Source: Talpa occidentalis (taxonomy: Eukaryota; Chordata; Mammalia; Eulipotyphla; Talpidae). From it: a stretch of 64,000 nt of DNA. A program made the translations under genes and the position numbers. Position 1 is the first letter of the stretch; the number at the start of each line of letters is the position of its first letter. Below the pieces are notes generated by a model, which saw nothing but the letters and a program-made list of their open reading frames with translations, made no database searches and was not told where the DNA came from. Of the stretch, positions 35,927 to 48,302 are shown one piece after another. The DNA is taken from assembly GCF_014898055.3 (NCBI RefSeq), contig NW_023601433.1, positions 71,903,683 through 71,967,682 on the forward strand, in the 5' to 3' direction.

Positions 35927-36470
35927 TGTGGTAGGCAGAATAACACCTCCCTAAAATGTCCTTGTCCTGATTCCCAGAATGTGTGAGTGTGTTATCTCAC
36001 ACAGCAAGAGGATAGTTAGGTTGCATATGGAACATAGACAGCCATTGTGCAGCACATGGTAGACAGCCATTGTGTAGCCATTGACAGCACAATGGCTGAC
36101 TTGAAGATGAAGAGCTTGTCCAGGGCAGTCTGGACAGCCCAGTGTAATTGAAGGAAGACAGGAGAGTCAATGTCAGGTGAGGTAGTATTAGAAGGAGCAG
36201 ACCCAGCAGGCTGCCGTTGCCAACTTTGAAGATAAGAGTAGGGCCCCAGGCCAAGGATTTGGGTAGCTTCTAGAATCTAGAAAGGTAAGGAGATGGATTC
36301 TGCCCTAGAACATCCAGTAAGAACTCAGCCCTGCTGACACATTGACCTTTGGCTAGTGAGAGCCATTTCAACCTTCTGACCTACACATCTGTATGATAAT
36401 ATATTTCTGTTTATTTAATTCCCCAAATTTGTGGTAATTTGGTTGCAGCCACAATAGGAAACTGATATAC
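35927..36470 (+). mobile_element. MLT1-type LTR, near full length
   Basis: Starts TGTGGTAGGCAGAATAAC, has 'tgtccttgtcctgattccca', 'gattctgccctagaacatcc' and 'gtgagagccatttcaacctt', and ends 'gtggtaatttggttgcagcc' then 'ataggaaactgatatac'. These motifs in this order are typical of old MaLR-class solitary LTRs. A short GCCATTG-rich internal duplication occurs at about 36040-36095. It has no coding capacity. Confidence 0.75.
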
Positions 36471-36949
36471 CATGTTATAGAAGAAGCGATCCCCAAACAA
36501 AACAGAAGAAATCAAAGCACCTTATTGATCACCACTGCCAGTGGAATTAGGGCATCTGCTCTGGCTCTGAAAAGAACAGTATCCAGAGAGAAGACGTAGC
36601 AAAACACGAAACATTGGGAAACTACATTCACTTACTCCCTGAGCACATGACTTCCTTGACTGCATTCAGTCATGAATTTCTACTAAATCATAGCTCTGAT
36701 CTTTAAATTTAATAGAAAAAAAGTAATAACACACGCTGCTTACGACGATATCCCCTGCAAGCATAATGAAACTGCAATGTAAGTCTCTGACTAAAATTAT
36801 TTTTTAACACCTGTTTTAAGATACTCAAATATTAATGTCAGGACACTTCAAAATAATTACTTGAAAATAAGTGTTTTCTCACTGTCAGTAAGACCACTAT
36901 GAAGAGAAACAAAAATGGAAACAAAAAATAAGAGAAAAGTTTATTAATA

Positions 36950-37420
36950 GAGAAATAGATAAATGGATAAATGGAGAGTGGGATAAATGGAGAGCTACAA
37001 TGGATTTTTAGATAGGAAGACTTAGTATCGGGAAGATGTCAGTTCTTTTAAAATTCAACCCCAATGAAAATTCAAATGAGGATTCTAAATAATGTGGCAG
37101 GTTGACTCTCATTCATCCAGAAAAGAAAATAGGCAAAAATATTTTGATAAAGTTTTTTAAAAGTAAGATAGTGGGGGTCTACTCTCAAATATAACACCAC
37201 TAGAGCAAACAGAACAGTGCGGTGTTGGTGAAGACAGATAAGAGGCCTGGCCTAAAAAGGCACATCTGTGTGTGTGTTTATATTCAGATATATAATCTGA
37301 ACTTGGTTTATAAATGAAGGTGGCATTTTGAGTCTGGGGGAAATGATGGTGTGGGAGAGCTAACTATCAAAATTATAATGCCTCCACACTGTGCCAAAAA
37401 ACAACCCTCCAGTGTGTTTG
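36950..37420 (+). mobile_element. Old L1 ORF2 fragment, decayed
   Basis: Scattered matches to the L1 ORF2 region: 'aatggagagctacaatgg', 'ttcaaccccaatgaaaattc', 'agaacagtgcggtgttggtg' and 'gtttataaatgaaggtggca'. Frames are broken throughout. Inactive. Confidence 0.5.
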
Positions 37421-37429
37421 AGGCAATTA

Positions 37430-39930
37430 TAAAAATATTAAAAATAGGAAAATGGTGAGAGTTTATTCTTATTGCTCTGGAGCAGGAAGGGCTCTGGCAA
37501 GCAGACTCCAAGCCTGGAACCCATGAAGGAGAAGCGTAATAGCTGTTGAGCACAAATGACAAGTTCTCGTGTGACAAATATACCACATTCAAAGACAAGT
37601 GATGGAAAGATTGCACTGGGTGATTTGTGGGCATATTTCAGCTTATAAATCTGTTTGCTTGGTGGTGCTATTTACTGAGCATCCTCACAGGTTCCTGTGT
37701 TTTGGGCAAGGGGACTGGGAGAGGCCTGGGCTCTGGGGTACAAGGAGGTGTGGCAGTTAGTATCCCACTAGTCAGCATGTTTGTCATTCCTAGAGACAAA
37801 TGTCATCTGTTCTTGGGAAGGCGGTGTTTGCTTTTTAACAAGCCATGAAAACCTGGATTGAATCTCACGGATGGCAATTTAGGTATTCTCACATAGTTAG
37901 AGAAATAAGTGAGTCCAGAGGTGGAGGCTATATGTCTTTTTCTCTGAGTATTTTTTTTTTTTTAATTGTTGTCCTTTGTTTGTTTTGTTCAGTTGTTGGT
38001 GCAGGCAGACATGACTTACAAGGCCTGCCACTCGTGGTCCCATTCACCTATCTCTGTCAACAGACCCCGAGCGTCTCGTCCCTGTTAAAGGGCACTTCTC
38101 ACACTGTTTGGGGGCGTCTCTTTACCACTATCACCCCCCTATACTTGGGTTCCCCCAGGGCAGTCTGGGTGGACTCACTGTGTATTTCTGGATGCAGTAC
38201 ATATTTTGAATAAATGAACGAGCAAACGAACAGATGACTCAATTCCCTTTTGTTCCCAGAGAGGGTGGATGTGGATACGTGCATTTAGAAGACGTTGTGG
38301 GAACGATAGGACGGTGCCACATGACGGGCGCTGGCCGCTGAAATGGGAGGAGTCACCTCTGCAGAAACTTCTGCAGGTTTCCTGGTGTCAGTGACCTCGA
38401 CTGGCACCCTGGAGGATGCGGTGAAGGTTGTCACGTAAAGCGGGGCTTCGACAATATTTCCAGAGTTAGTGAGTGGTGAAAAAATCAAGCATAGCACTGT
38501 GTGAGAAAATCAGCAGAGTTTGATGTTATTGATGAGTTTGATTGGATTTCCTTTGGAAATGCTTCCTCTCATGAGCTAAAGAGTCTGAACACTGGGACAT
38601 ATGAGAGGCCCTTGGAATCTTAAGAAAGATAAATACATGAAAAATTACTCTTGGAAACAAACAGGGTCTCCAAGACCTCCTAAGGGGTCTCTGCTTGTCT
38701 CTCCCTAATGCTTAATCCACACAGACACCAACACAGCCTTGGAATGATGCTACATATGTAGTATTGCTGATTTAAAAGTTATTTTGGTACAAAGATGAAT
38801 GGATTCTAAAATGATTATTTGAAGGGATAGTTTTTTGTATTTTTGATTAGGTTAACTGAAGACCACACAATTGTTCATCCTTCAGATTCTATCTGTTTGG
38901 GTATGTACGACTTTGTATGTGATGAAGGTTTTTTTCGGTTAGTGACATTCAAGTATGTTTAGTGCTACTTTAATACTGTAAAGAAAATGGCCTTAAAACA
39001 TGATGTGGATTGTGAAAACATTGTAGAAAAAATACGAAGGATTTCACATCAACCGTAATTGGGTTGGGATCTTCTGAATGTAGATCTAATGCTGAATTAT
39101 TTAACTTTATGCTCATTATGTGTCAGGTTTTTCTGCCAAAGATCTGGGGAACTAGGAACCTTGATAGAGTCAATGTGAAACTATACAGGAAACTTTTACA
39201 GAACACTTCAAATTCTATCTGGCAGAGTGTGGTGGTTTTAAATATACTGGTAAAGTTTTTAATTGTGACTTTGAATAACGTAGCTCTATTTTGGGTGTTT
39301 AATGAATAGTTAGTGGAAAATATTTAGTAACTACATATGAAAGAAAGCAGTTTCCTTTTGGGGAAATTGAATCTTGGCCTGCTTAGTCATCTTATTTTTA
39401 AAAAAATCTGCCTTAGTCATCTTATCTTAAAAAAAATCTACATATTGCGTTTCTTGATGGTCAGTAATGGTAACAACTCTCATTTGTGTGGTGTTTCTAA
39501 CAAAGCACTCTCTTACCACCTTGTCTGATTTTCACAAGTAACTGAGTGGTACTGGTTTTTAGGCAATACAGGACATATTTGAAATATTTGTATAAATACA
39601 CTTTTATTTTGGACATTAAACTAAAACAGGATTAGATCTCATAGAATGCAGAGACTATTAATAATGGGAGATGTCTAAGTATGTCATAAATATGGTAGCT
39701 TCTCTGCCAGTAATATGTTGAAGTACAATGTTGCCTAATGACTTCTTGGCTATTACAGAGCAGATGCCTGACCTTTAGTCATTCAGCTCCCTGAGTAGTA
39801 GAAAAAAATTTTGAATGATACAACATTTGTTATACTTACCATGCTTTTATGTAGAAAATCCCAATGTTTCATAGGTTGTGACAGGTAGGTTTAGTAGATC
39901 TCCAACCAGTTGGTATTTAAAAAAAATCCA
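37430..39930. other. Intron 1 spacer with a CpG-rich pocket
   Basis: Mostly AT-rich intronic DNA, no exon recognised. The exception is 38285-38470, where roughly a dozen CpGs occur in under 200 bp and a 70-codon minus-strand frame (38285-38497) is open. I cannot identify that frame. It could be a younger insertion or a regulatory element. Confidence 0.45.
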
Positions 39931-39934
39931 TTAG

Positions 39935-40001
39935 GTCTCTCTCTCTCTGCCTGCACCTCCCCTCCCCCATCCATCCCTACATCTATCTGTTTGTCCATCT
40001 G

Positions 40002-40035
<34 letters not shown>
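39935..40035. repeat. CT/CCAT-rich and (CA)n simple repeats
   Basis: A CT run, CCAT-like units and a CA run (about 40004-40032) lie end to end, directly abutting the SINE that follows. Confidence 0.9.
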
Positions 40036-40043
40036 CCCCTTAT

Positions 40044-40313
40044 TTATTTTTTTTTAAGATTTATTTATTTATGCATACAAGAGCTGGGGCACAGGCCAGA
40101 GGTGTAGGGGGTGAGAGGATTCACCAGAGACAGAGTGGGGAGCAGAACAGGCAGACTGACTGAAATACACTGCTGAGGGGAGCAGTGGGTGAGTTAGGAG
40201 AGGTCTGCTGCACCATGTGGGTAGCTCCCTGGTTGGGGATCGAACTCATGTGGCAGTGACTGTGGATAGCCTCATAGGTTGCATCTTACTCCTTGCACCA
40301 CCAGGGAGGCCCC
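40044..40313 (-). mobile_element. tRNA-derived SINE, antisense
   Basis: Same family: 'aagatttatttatttatgc', 'gattcaccagagacagag', 'tgaaatacactgctgagg', ending 'caccagggaggcc'. The flanking repeat is short and imperfect (CCCCTTAT at 40036-40043 and 40321-40328, with extra CA-rich bases). Moderately diverged in the head. Confidence 0.85.
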
Positions 40314-40704
40314 CCACACACCCCTTATACCTTATTTTGGTGAGAAGTAATAGAATAACAGTCCAGGAGTCTGGAGGCCAGGATTTGATTTTTATAATGT
40401 TTCTGTAATGAAAATTTCAGATATATGCAGAAGGAGATTACAATATAATGAAACTGAGGTGGCCACTTCTCAGTGTTATCAATTATCAAAACATAACCAA
40501 TTGTTTCATCTATAGCTCCTATTTCCCTTTAGGACTTTTTGAAGCATACCTAAATGTATTATTCCACCTGTAAGTATTTGAAATATATTCCTAAAAGAAC
40601 TTTTAAAATACCAAAATATAAACATAATTCATCGCCACTGCTAAAATAATACTTCCTTAATACCACAAACTATTCAATCTATAGTCACATTTCTCCAGTT
40701 TTTT

Positions 40705-40984
40705 TTTTTTTTTTTAAAGATTTATTTATTTATTTATACAAGCACTGGATACAGTCAGAAGTGCGGGAGGGTGAGAGAATTCACCAGAGCCAGAGCAGGG
40801 AGCAGAACAGGCAGACTGACAAAATACACTGCTGAGGGGAGCAGTGGGCATGGCAGGAGAGGTCTGCGTGCGCCATGTGGGACCCTCGCCCAACAACCCA
40901 ACAACCGGGGATTGAACCGGCGCTGCAGAGGCTGCAGGCAGCTTCACAGCCCAGTGCTCAACCGCTGCGCCATTGGGGAGGTCC
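40705..40984 (-). mobile_element. tRNA-derived SINE, antisense, 13-bp TSD
   Basis: Second antisense copy within 400 bp of the previous one. Body motifs match ('gaattcaccagagccagag', 'aaatacactgctgagggg'); head ends 'ccgctgcgccattgggg'. Exact flanking repeat TCTCCAGTTTTTT at 40692-40704 and 40985-40997. It has a short internal duplication, 'caacaacccaacaacc', in the head linker. Confidence 0.92.
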
Positions 40985-41169
40985 TCTCCAGTTTTTTATA
41001 AGAATATTTTTACACTATTTTAAGTTTTACAATATGAGTGATGGTTATTTCTTTTCGATCTTTCTGGAGCAATGAGTTCTCCTTTTATAGCTTTGCCTCT
41101 TTAAATAAAGAAATCAGGTCATCTGTTCTGTTGAGTTTCCCACACCAGGACTTTAAAACTTGAGGTATA

Positions 41170-42640
41170 ATTTTTAAAAAATAGCTTTATTAGCTGTAAT
41201 TAATAATACAAAAACTGCATATATTTCAGGTCTATAGTTTGGTAAGTTTTGTCAACACACCTTTGAAACCATTTCAAAATTAAGATAATGAACTATATAC
41301 ATTTGTTGTCTTCCAACTACTCTCAATTTCATTGATGGATTTACCAGCCTGGAAGTTCTCCAAACTTCATTGTTCTAGAGCTTTTAATTGAAGTTTCATT
41401 ATGTAGGTATAATTAATTGATTAAATTATTGGTCATTGGTAATTGAACTCCATTTCTAACCTCCTGAAGGTTTACTGGTGAAACTAACATGTCCAACCAT
41501 TCTAATATGCCCTGTCCTGAAGCTATTTAGGGGCCTAAGAGTCACCTCAATGGTATAACCTCAGATGTTTGAAAAGGATTCATTATGAATAAGGCACTTG
41601 TATCACTCAGGAAATTCCAAGTGTTTTAGGAGTTCTGTTCCCAGAACTAGGACAAGACCAAATATAGATTTTTTTGGGGGAGATATAGCTATTGATTGAT
41701 CTGTATATCTCCCCTCAAAGTTTGTCCTATCTCTGTATAATCAAATAAAATAATGTACTTAAAAAATCTAACTCTTTTTACTGAAAATAATTATTTTGAG
41801 ATTCATTCAATCAAGAATTCCTTTCTATTGCTGAAAAATATTTCATGATTATATAAATATCCACATATATTTATTTATTCACCTATTGTTTCTGATTTCT
41901 GGTTATTACAGATTAAGATGCCAGTACCAATCCATATACAAGTCTTTCTAAGCGCATATACTTTCATTTATCTGGGGTAAATATCTGGGAGTGGAATAGA
42001 TGGGTTACATGGTGGTATATGTTTAACTTGTCAAGAAATCATCAAATTGATTTCCAAAGTATATGTTCCATTTTACATTCCCACTAACAGAATGTGAGCA
42101 TTCTAGTTACTCCACATTCTTGCCAGCACTGGATTTGATCAGTTTTTCCTAATTTTGTCCACTGTAATAAGTGTGTAATATATCTCATTGTGATTTTAAT
42201 TTGTCGTTACCTTATGACAAATGATGTTGGTCATCTCTTTGTATGCCCATGTCTTCTTTAGCGATATGTCTGTTCAAATCATTTGTTCTCCCTCTACTTT
42301 TTTTCACTTGGGTTGTTTGTTATTGCTTGAGTTTTAAAAGGTCTTATATATGCTGGATACAATTCCTTAACCAGATATATGATTTACCAGCATTTCCTCT
42401 CAGTTTGTGGCTTGTCTTTTCATCCTCTTCAGTGCCTTTTGTATAACAGAAGTTTTTAATTTTGATAAAGTATAACATTAATTTCCCCCTTATTGTTCAT
42501 ACTTTAGCTTTTGTGCCTAAAGTCTTTCCCTAACCCAAGGTCATATTTTTTTCATATGTTTTTGTAGTTTTAGATTTTATTTTATATCTGTGATCTTTTT
42601 GTATTACTTTTGTATATGGTGTTAGAATACCAGCCACATT
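41170..42640 (-). mobile_element. Old L1 3' region, antisense, about 1.5 kb
   Basis: Complement of a mammalian-wide L1 3' end: 'gctttattagctgtaatt', 'gagattcattcaatcaag', 'gctgaaaaatatttcatg', 'tctgggagtggaataga', 'ccattttacattcccac', 'ccacattcttgccagc', 'tcattgtgattttaatttg', 'gtttgtggcttgtctttt'. This is the longest continuous piece of old L1 in the window. The short + strand frame at 42243-42446 is not a gene. Confidence 0.8.
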
Positions 42641-42649
42641 TCTTTGAGC

Positions 42650-43915
42650 TAATAATCAAAACATGCATGATATTAAAAACAGAAACAGGAAATGAATAGA
42701 TAATGAAGAAAATCATATGTAGAACATAAGATAACAGTCAAGAATTGTAGGAAAAAATAAAGATATTAGTATAAATGGACTGCTTCTGGTTAGAGAGGAA
42801 ATTTGCCTTTTTTAACAAAAAAAGATATTCTATTCAGGAAAATTCTATATAAACTACATATCTAAAAATCTAAGCATTCTTTATATGAAGGGAATAATAA
42901 AATCATATCATAGTAGGAGTTGTAGCTAAGAGGTAAATAAGGAAAAAAATTGAAAATCAGAATGGATGAGATAATAGATTAGTGAATTTAGTGACTATAT
43001 ATTTCAATGTTTCTGGAACACTCCTACTAGAGTGTTCAAGGGAGAAAATGATAGTCATGATAGGTGAGAAACTGATCATAATATCTGTGGAATGTTATAA
43101 AATAAATGAGGTACTTAATTCATTGAAGAAGGAGAGATTATCAGTCTTCAAAAAGAACTAGTATCATCTACGAATAAAGTCTAGACTCAAGTGACTTCCT
43201 CTGTCAAGGAAATATTTGACAATATGAAATTTGAGAGGGGAGGAAAATTTTAATACTGGTTTTTACTTTTATATTACATGTATTTGCAATATCTCCTTTT
43301 GAAAATTCTGTTAATAGCAATTTTGAAAGTTTTTAACTGTTATTTGATTTATTCCCACAGATAGAATTTTGAGCCAAAAGACTATTATTAGTGATATATT
43401 ATGCCAAGTTCTAATTAAATGCAGTCAAATAATTGGTTGAGACAATGTGCTGCTATAATTACTGACAGTGTTGCCCCTTGCATTGTATAACATTTTGTTT
43501 AGCATGTTTTGTAACTTGTTTGAAAAATAAGCCCTTCACTTTCTAAATATCTTTTTTGAAATTCATAATTTAATTAGCACCTACCATGGTTCAAGTGATT
43601 ATGCAGAATTTGATTAATCATGTCACTTGATTCGTGACACACTTATGATGACCCTCTTATGTAGTCATAAATAATTCATCCATTCATTTTCTTAAAATAT
43701 CATAAACACTTCTGGAACCATCATGAGGATGTGGGTATTGAGTATAATTTCCCTCTGCTTGTGACTTCCTTCCTCATTCCATCCCTTCACAGTCTCTTCC
43801 TTTCCCTCCCCATAAGCCACTGCACTGTTCATTATGAATTGTGTAGTAACCATTCCCTTACTTTAAAAAAAGATGATTTTATATACATATATTACTGTTA
43901 TTTTTGGTTTTATAA
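42650..43915. other. AT-rich intron 1 DNA, likely decayed L1
   Basis: Very AT-rich sequence between two L1 fragments, probably partly L1-derived ('aacagaaacaggaaatgaat') but too diverged to delimit. No exon seen. Confidence 0.4.
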
Positions 43916-43919
43916 TTAA

Positions 43920-45100
43920 GGTCCAAGAACCATGGGAGAATATAAAATGGTTTGAAATATGAGCAGGTGGGGTACCCAAAGGACAAGAGAAGGAAAACAC
44001 AGAACAAAATAAGTGTTTGAAAATAAGATGGCTGAGAATTTTCAGAAGTCAATGACAAAGACAAGAAAGCATCATTTTAAGTATCTAGTTCAGAGAACCT
44101 CAAGGAGGAGTAAATTAGAATAGAAAAGTCCACTTCTAGATTCATCAGAGTTAAACTCCTAAAAAAGGAGATAAATAGAAATTCTTAAAAGCAGCCATAG
44201 AGAAAAGAAATGTTGTATACAGAGGGACAAAGATAAAATTTATGGTACAATCCATATCAGAAACTGCAACCAGATGACAATGCATCTATATTGTTAGGTG
44301 CTGAGAGAAAAGAAAACTAAACACCCTTGCCAACTTAGGATTCTACACTCAATAAAAGTATCTTTTAAAAATGAAGGCAAAATAAAGACCTTTTTCAACA
44401 AAGATTGATTTTATTGCTAGTTGATTTATTTGCCTTAGATATTCAAGGAAGTTCAGAGGGCTTAAGATGTATGATACTAGATGATATTTGGATGTCCTCA
44501 GAGATATGAGAAACACCAGCAATAATAAAAAGGTTAAATATAAAAGATTTTTTAAAATTTTTATTTATGTTAGAAGTTATTGCATCTCTAAAGTATGTAT
44601 TACTAAGGTTTATAATATTTAAAGAAATAATGACAGTATTACATAAAGGATGGGAGGAAGGGCAAGGAAATAAGTATGTCACAGTGAGGTTCTTATACTT
44701 GTATAAGACAGTAAAGTATTATTTGAAGGTAGACTGATGACTAAAAGCTGCATGTTGTAAAATCTAGGGCAACAACTAAAAATTAAAAAGAGCAAAAAGA
44801 AAATATGTAATAATAATAGTAAAATAATAAGCTAATAAGAGAGATAAATATGTAATTAAAAAACACAGTCCAAGAGAAAGAAAAGGAACAAAGAACACAT
44901 CAGGGGAGCTTATTAAGATAGCAATTCTATGACTAAATCTTCAGACATTACAATAGGGAAATAAAATCAGTATTATATTAGTAATTAGATGACTTGATGA
45001 AATGCACAAATACCTTAAAAGACACAAAATATGAAATCTTATACAAGAAGAAATAGAAAACATGAGTGGCTCTATCTATATCTGTGGAAGAAATGGAATT
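43920..45100 (+). mobile_element. Old L1 fragment, left part, sense
   Basis: Contains 'aggattctacactcaataa', 'atcttttaaaaatgaaggc', 'aaataaagacctttttcaac', 'ctagggcaacaactaaaa' and similar, in the order found in old L1 copies. Frames are broken. The younger SINE (45117-45380) and solitary LTR (45463-46007) separate it from a further L1 part at 46014. Confidence 0.65.
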
Positions 45101-45116
45101 TGTAATTTAAAACTTT

Positions 45117-45380
45117 TTTTTTTTAAAGATTTATTTATTTATACAAGAACTGGGGTACAGGCCAGATGCGTGGGAGGGTGAGAGGATTCATCAGAGACAG
45201 AGCGGGGAATAGAACAGGTAGACTGATGAAATACACTGCTGAGGGGAGCAGCGGGTGTGACAGGAGAGGTCTGCTGTGCCATGTGGGACCCTCGCCAGCT
45301 GGCTGGGATTGAACCGGCACTGCAGAGGCTGTGGACAGCTTCACAGTGCTGCGCTCAACCGCCTGTGCCCAGGGAGGGCC
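45117..45380 (-). mobile_element. tRNA-derived SINE, antisense, 16-bp TSD
   Basis: Same family: 'aaagatttatttatttatac', 'gattcatcagagacagag', 'tgaaatacactgctgagg', 'cagcttcacagtgctgcg'. Exact 16-bp flanking repeat TGTAATTTAAAACTTT at 45101-45116 and 45381-45396. Inserted into old L1 sequence. Confidence 0.93.
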
Positions 45381-45462
45381 TGTAATTTAAAACTTTCTAC
45401 AAAGAAAATTCTAGGCTTAGATGACTTGACTCTTGAGTTCTCTCTGACATTTAAGAAAGAAT

Positions 45463-46007
45463 TGTTGCATCGGGCAACAGCACACTGATAACGAAACGGG
45501 AGTTGTGGAGCAGGCTACGTAATGCAGGATGCTGCTCAAGAGCAAGATCCTGGCCTTTTTATTGATACACAGCATTGGTTGTAAGGGGGAGGAGCAAAAG
45601 GAAAGGGGAAGGAGATTAAAGAAAGGGGAAGAATGTAGAAGATTAGGGATTATGAGTCTGCCCTTCAGGCACTTCTCATTTGCTTGATGAATTGGTATTG
45701 TCATTGAGATCACGCCCTAATCCCCCAGCCATGGTTTTAATCTTATCAACAAGGCGTTCCACTGATCAGCTTCTGGGGTCCCTTGTTATGCATTGGTCCT
45801 CAGCTCCTGGGCATTTCTGGTCATACCTAGTGATACATAGCCTTCCCATTGTGATCCAGCTCTGTGCTCTTGTTTGATTTGAAGGGCACCTTGCAGGCTT
45901 GGGCTTTTGTACCTAACTGGCCAAGCCATTTTGACCTTGCTTAGGATTTAGAACTATAGGTGACAAAATGGTGGTCGAACAGGCCACTTAGGAGTAGCAG
46001 ACCCACA
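45463..46007 (-). mobile_element. Solitary endogenous retroviral LTR, 545 bp, 6-bp TSD
   Basis: Bounded by TG (45463) and CA (46007) and flanked by an exact 6-bp duplication AAGAAT (45457-45462 and 46008-46013). On the minus strand an AATAAA polyadenylation signal (complement of 45556-45563 region) is followed by about 95 bp to the LTR end, fitting a minus-strand LTR with R/U5 at the low-coordinate side. A 6-bp duplication is typical of class II (betaretrovirus-like) elements. No internal retroviral genes are present, so it is the product of LTR-LTR recombination. The 98- and 65-codon frames across it are not genes. Confidence 0.8.
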
Positions 46008-46013
46008 AAGAAT

Positions 46014-47745
46014 TATTACTATCTTACACCAAATCGTTCAGAAAATTAAGGAGAAAGAAGTAATTGTCATTTCATTTTATAAATCACATCTTGATTTTCA
46101 AAACCAGAGAAAGCTATTACAAAGAAAGGACAAGACTTCTATTTGAAAATTGAAATGTATTAATAAGAGAAATTAAAGAAGATCTAGATAAATGGAGATT
46201 TATGTCATATTTATGGATTATATACTTACTATTTCCCCCAAATTATAGATTCAACACAATTCCTATCAAAACCCCAATGGGTTTTTTTTCTGTCATGAAA
46301 TTTCCATGTTGACTTAAAAAAAAAAGTAAATCAAAGGACCTAGGATAGCCAAAAAAAACAAAAAACAAAACAAATTTGGAAGATGTAGGTTATCTGATTT
46401 TAAGACCCACTATGAACCTGTAGCTATCAATAGAGCACATATTTATGTAAGGATAGACAAATGGATCATTAGGATAGGATAGTCCAGAGAAGGATTTATG
46501 CTTGTTTAGGGTTGAATCAACAAAGATTCCAGATAATTCAGTGAAGAAAGGATATAGTTCCCCCCCCCAATAAATAATAATGGGATAATTTTTTATTAAG
46601 GGGAAAAATGAAGAACTTTGATTCTTGTATCACAAACAGAAATTTACCTGAAGTGGATCTTAGAACTAAATATGAAAGCTGAAACTTTGAAATTTGTAAA
46701 GAAAAATATGGGTTAATATCTTTATGACCTTGGGATAGGAAAGATTTCATTGCAGACTGTTCACTGAAGGAATAATAACTTGGGACTCATCAAGTAAAAG
46801 CTTCTACTCTTAGAAGAACTACAATGAAGAAAATGAAGAGGCCAGGTACATAGACTGGGAGAAAATATTTTCACATAAAGCCGACCAAAGGACTTGACAT
46901 TTTACAACTGAAACAACTCAACTAAAACATTATGTACCTCACAAAAGAAGATATATGTATTCCAATTATCATGTCCAAATATGCTCAACATCATTATTCA
47001 TTAGTGAAATGAAAATTGAAATACTATGTCACTACACACCTAACAGAGTGGCTAAAACTTAAAAGACTGACAATCCAAGTGTTGGCAAGGAATGTAGAGT
47101 AACTGGAACCATCATAAACTGTTGCTGGGAATGTGAAATTGTACAACCAGTTTGAATATAGTTTAGAAGTTTTCGTAATGTTAAATATAATTTACCATAT
47201 GACCAACAATTTCACTTCAAGATATTTACCCAAGAAAAATTAAAACACATGTCCATAAAAAGACTTATACACAAATATTGAAAACAGATTTATTCATAAT
47301 AGCCCCAGACTAAAAACAAACCAAATGTCTATCAGCAGATGAGTCGGTAAACAAATGGTGGAATATTCATACAATGACATACTACTTGGCAATAAAAAGT
47401 AACTAAATACTTATGCACACAACAATATGAATGAAGCTTGCTTATGCTGAGTGAAAGAAGCCAGACACAAAAGACAGCATGTTGCATGAGTTTATTTGTA
47501 TAAAATTCTAGAACTACTGCAATAAGCTGCATTAACAGAAAGGAGATAAGTGGTTGCCAGAATCCTAGAATATGGGGAGACTGATTGCAGAGGGGTACCT
47601 TTTGGGGGTGACAGAAATTCTACATTTTGACTAGGATAGTAGTTATATATGAAAGTACCAATCTTAAAATAAATTCACTTAATATATGTTAAAACATGCA
47701 GTTAATATAATGCACTTCTCTCTATATATAAAATGCCTCAATTAT
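46014..47745 (+). mobile_element. Old L1 fragment, right part (ORF2 to 3' end)
   Basis: Reads as a decayed L1 ORF2 and 3' region: 'attcaacacaattcctatca', 'aaaccccaatgggtt', 'acctaacagagtggctaaaa', 'aaactgttgctgggaatg', 'ccatatgaccaacaatttca', 'taatagccccagac', 'gagtgaaagaagccagacac', and an A/T-rich end. Multiple stops. Disrupted on its left by the LTR. Confidence 0.8.
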
Positions 47746-48015
47746 TGTTTTTTTTTTTTTTAAAGGATAAAGCCAAATTGCCCATCAATGGGTATTAAAG
47801 TTTTTGCCTTTTCCACTTGGTTGATCACTTTGGAATGCACTTGCTGAATGGGGACCCTCCTGTCCCCATTTTTCTGCCTTGTTCCTTCTGTTGTATATTA
47901 AACTTCCTTGTTTGTGTGTGGGTCAGCTTATATGTACTCTGTTCCATTTCATTGACCACTTTGTTTACCTTGCTTTAGTTTCATAGTTAACCCTACTGTA
48001 GATTTTCTATTTTTT

Positions 48016-48302
48016 TATTTTTTTTAGATTTATTTTTATTTATACATGGAAGAACCGGGGTGTAGGCCAGAGGTGTGTTGGGGGGGAGGGTGAGAGGAAG
48101 ATTCACCAGAGAGAGAGTGGGGAACAACAGGCAGATGTACTGAAATACACTGCTGAGGGAAGCAGTGGGCGAGACAAGAGAGGTCTGCTGCACCATGTGG
48201 GTTAGCTCCCTGGGCAGGAAGCAAACTCATGTGGCAGTGGCTGGCGATAGCTTGATAGTGCTGAGACTTTAAGCACTATCCCTGAGCCACCAGGGACGCC
48301 CA
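48016..48302 (-). mobile_element. tRNA-derived SINE, antisense, diverged
   Basis: Same family with more substitutions: 'gattcaccagagagagag', 'tgaaatacactgctgagg', ending 'gagccaccagggacgccc'. No clean flanking duplication found. It lies only about 400 bp upstream of GRK3 exon 2. Confidence 0.82.
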
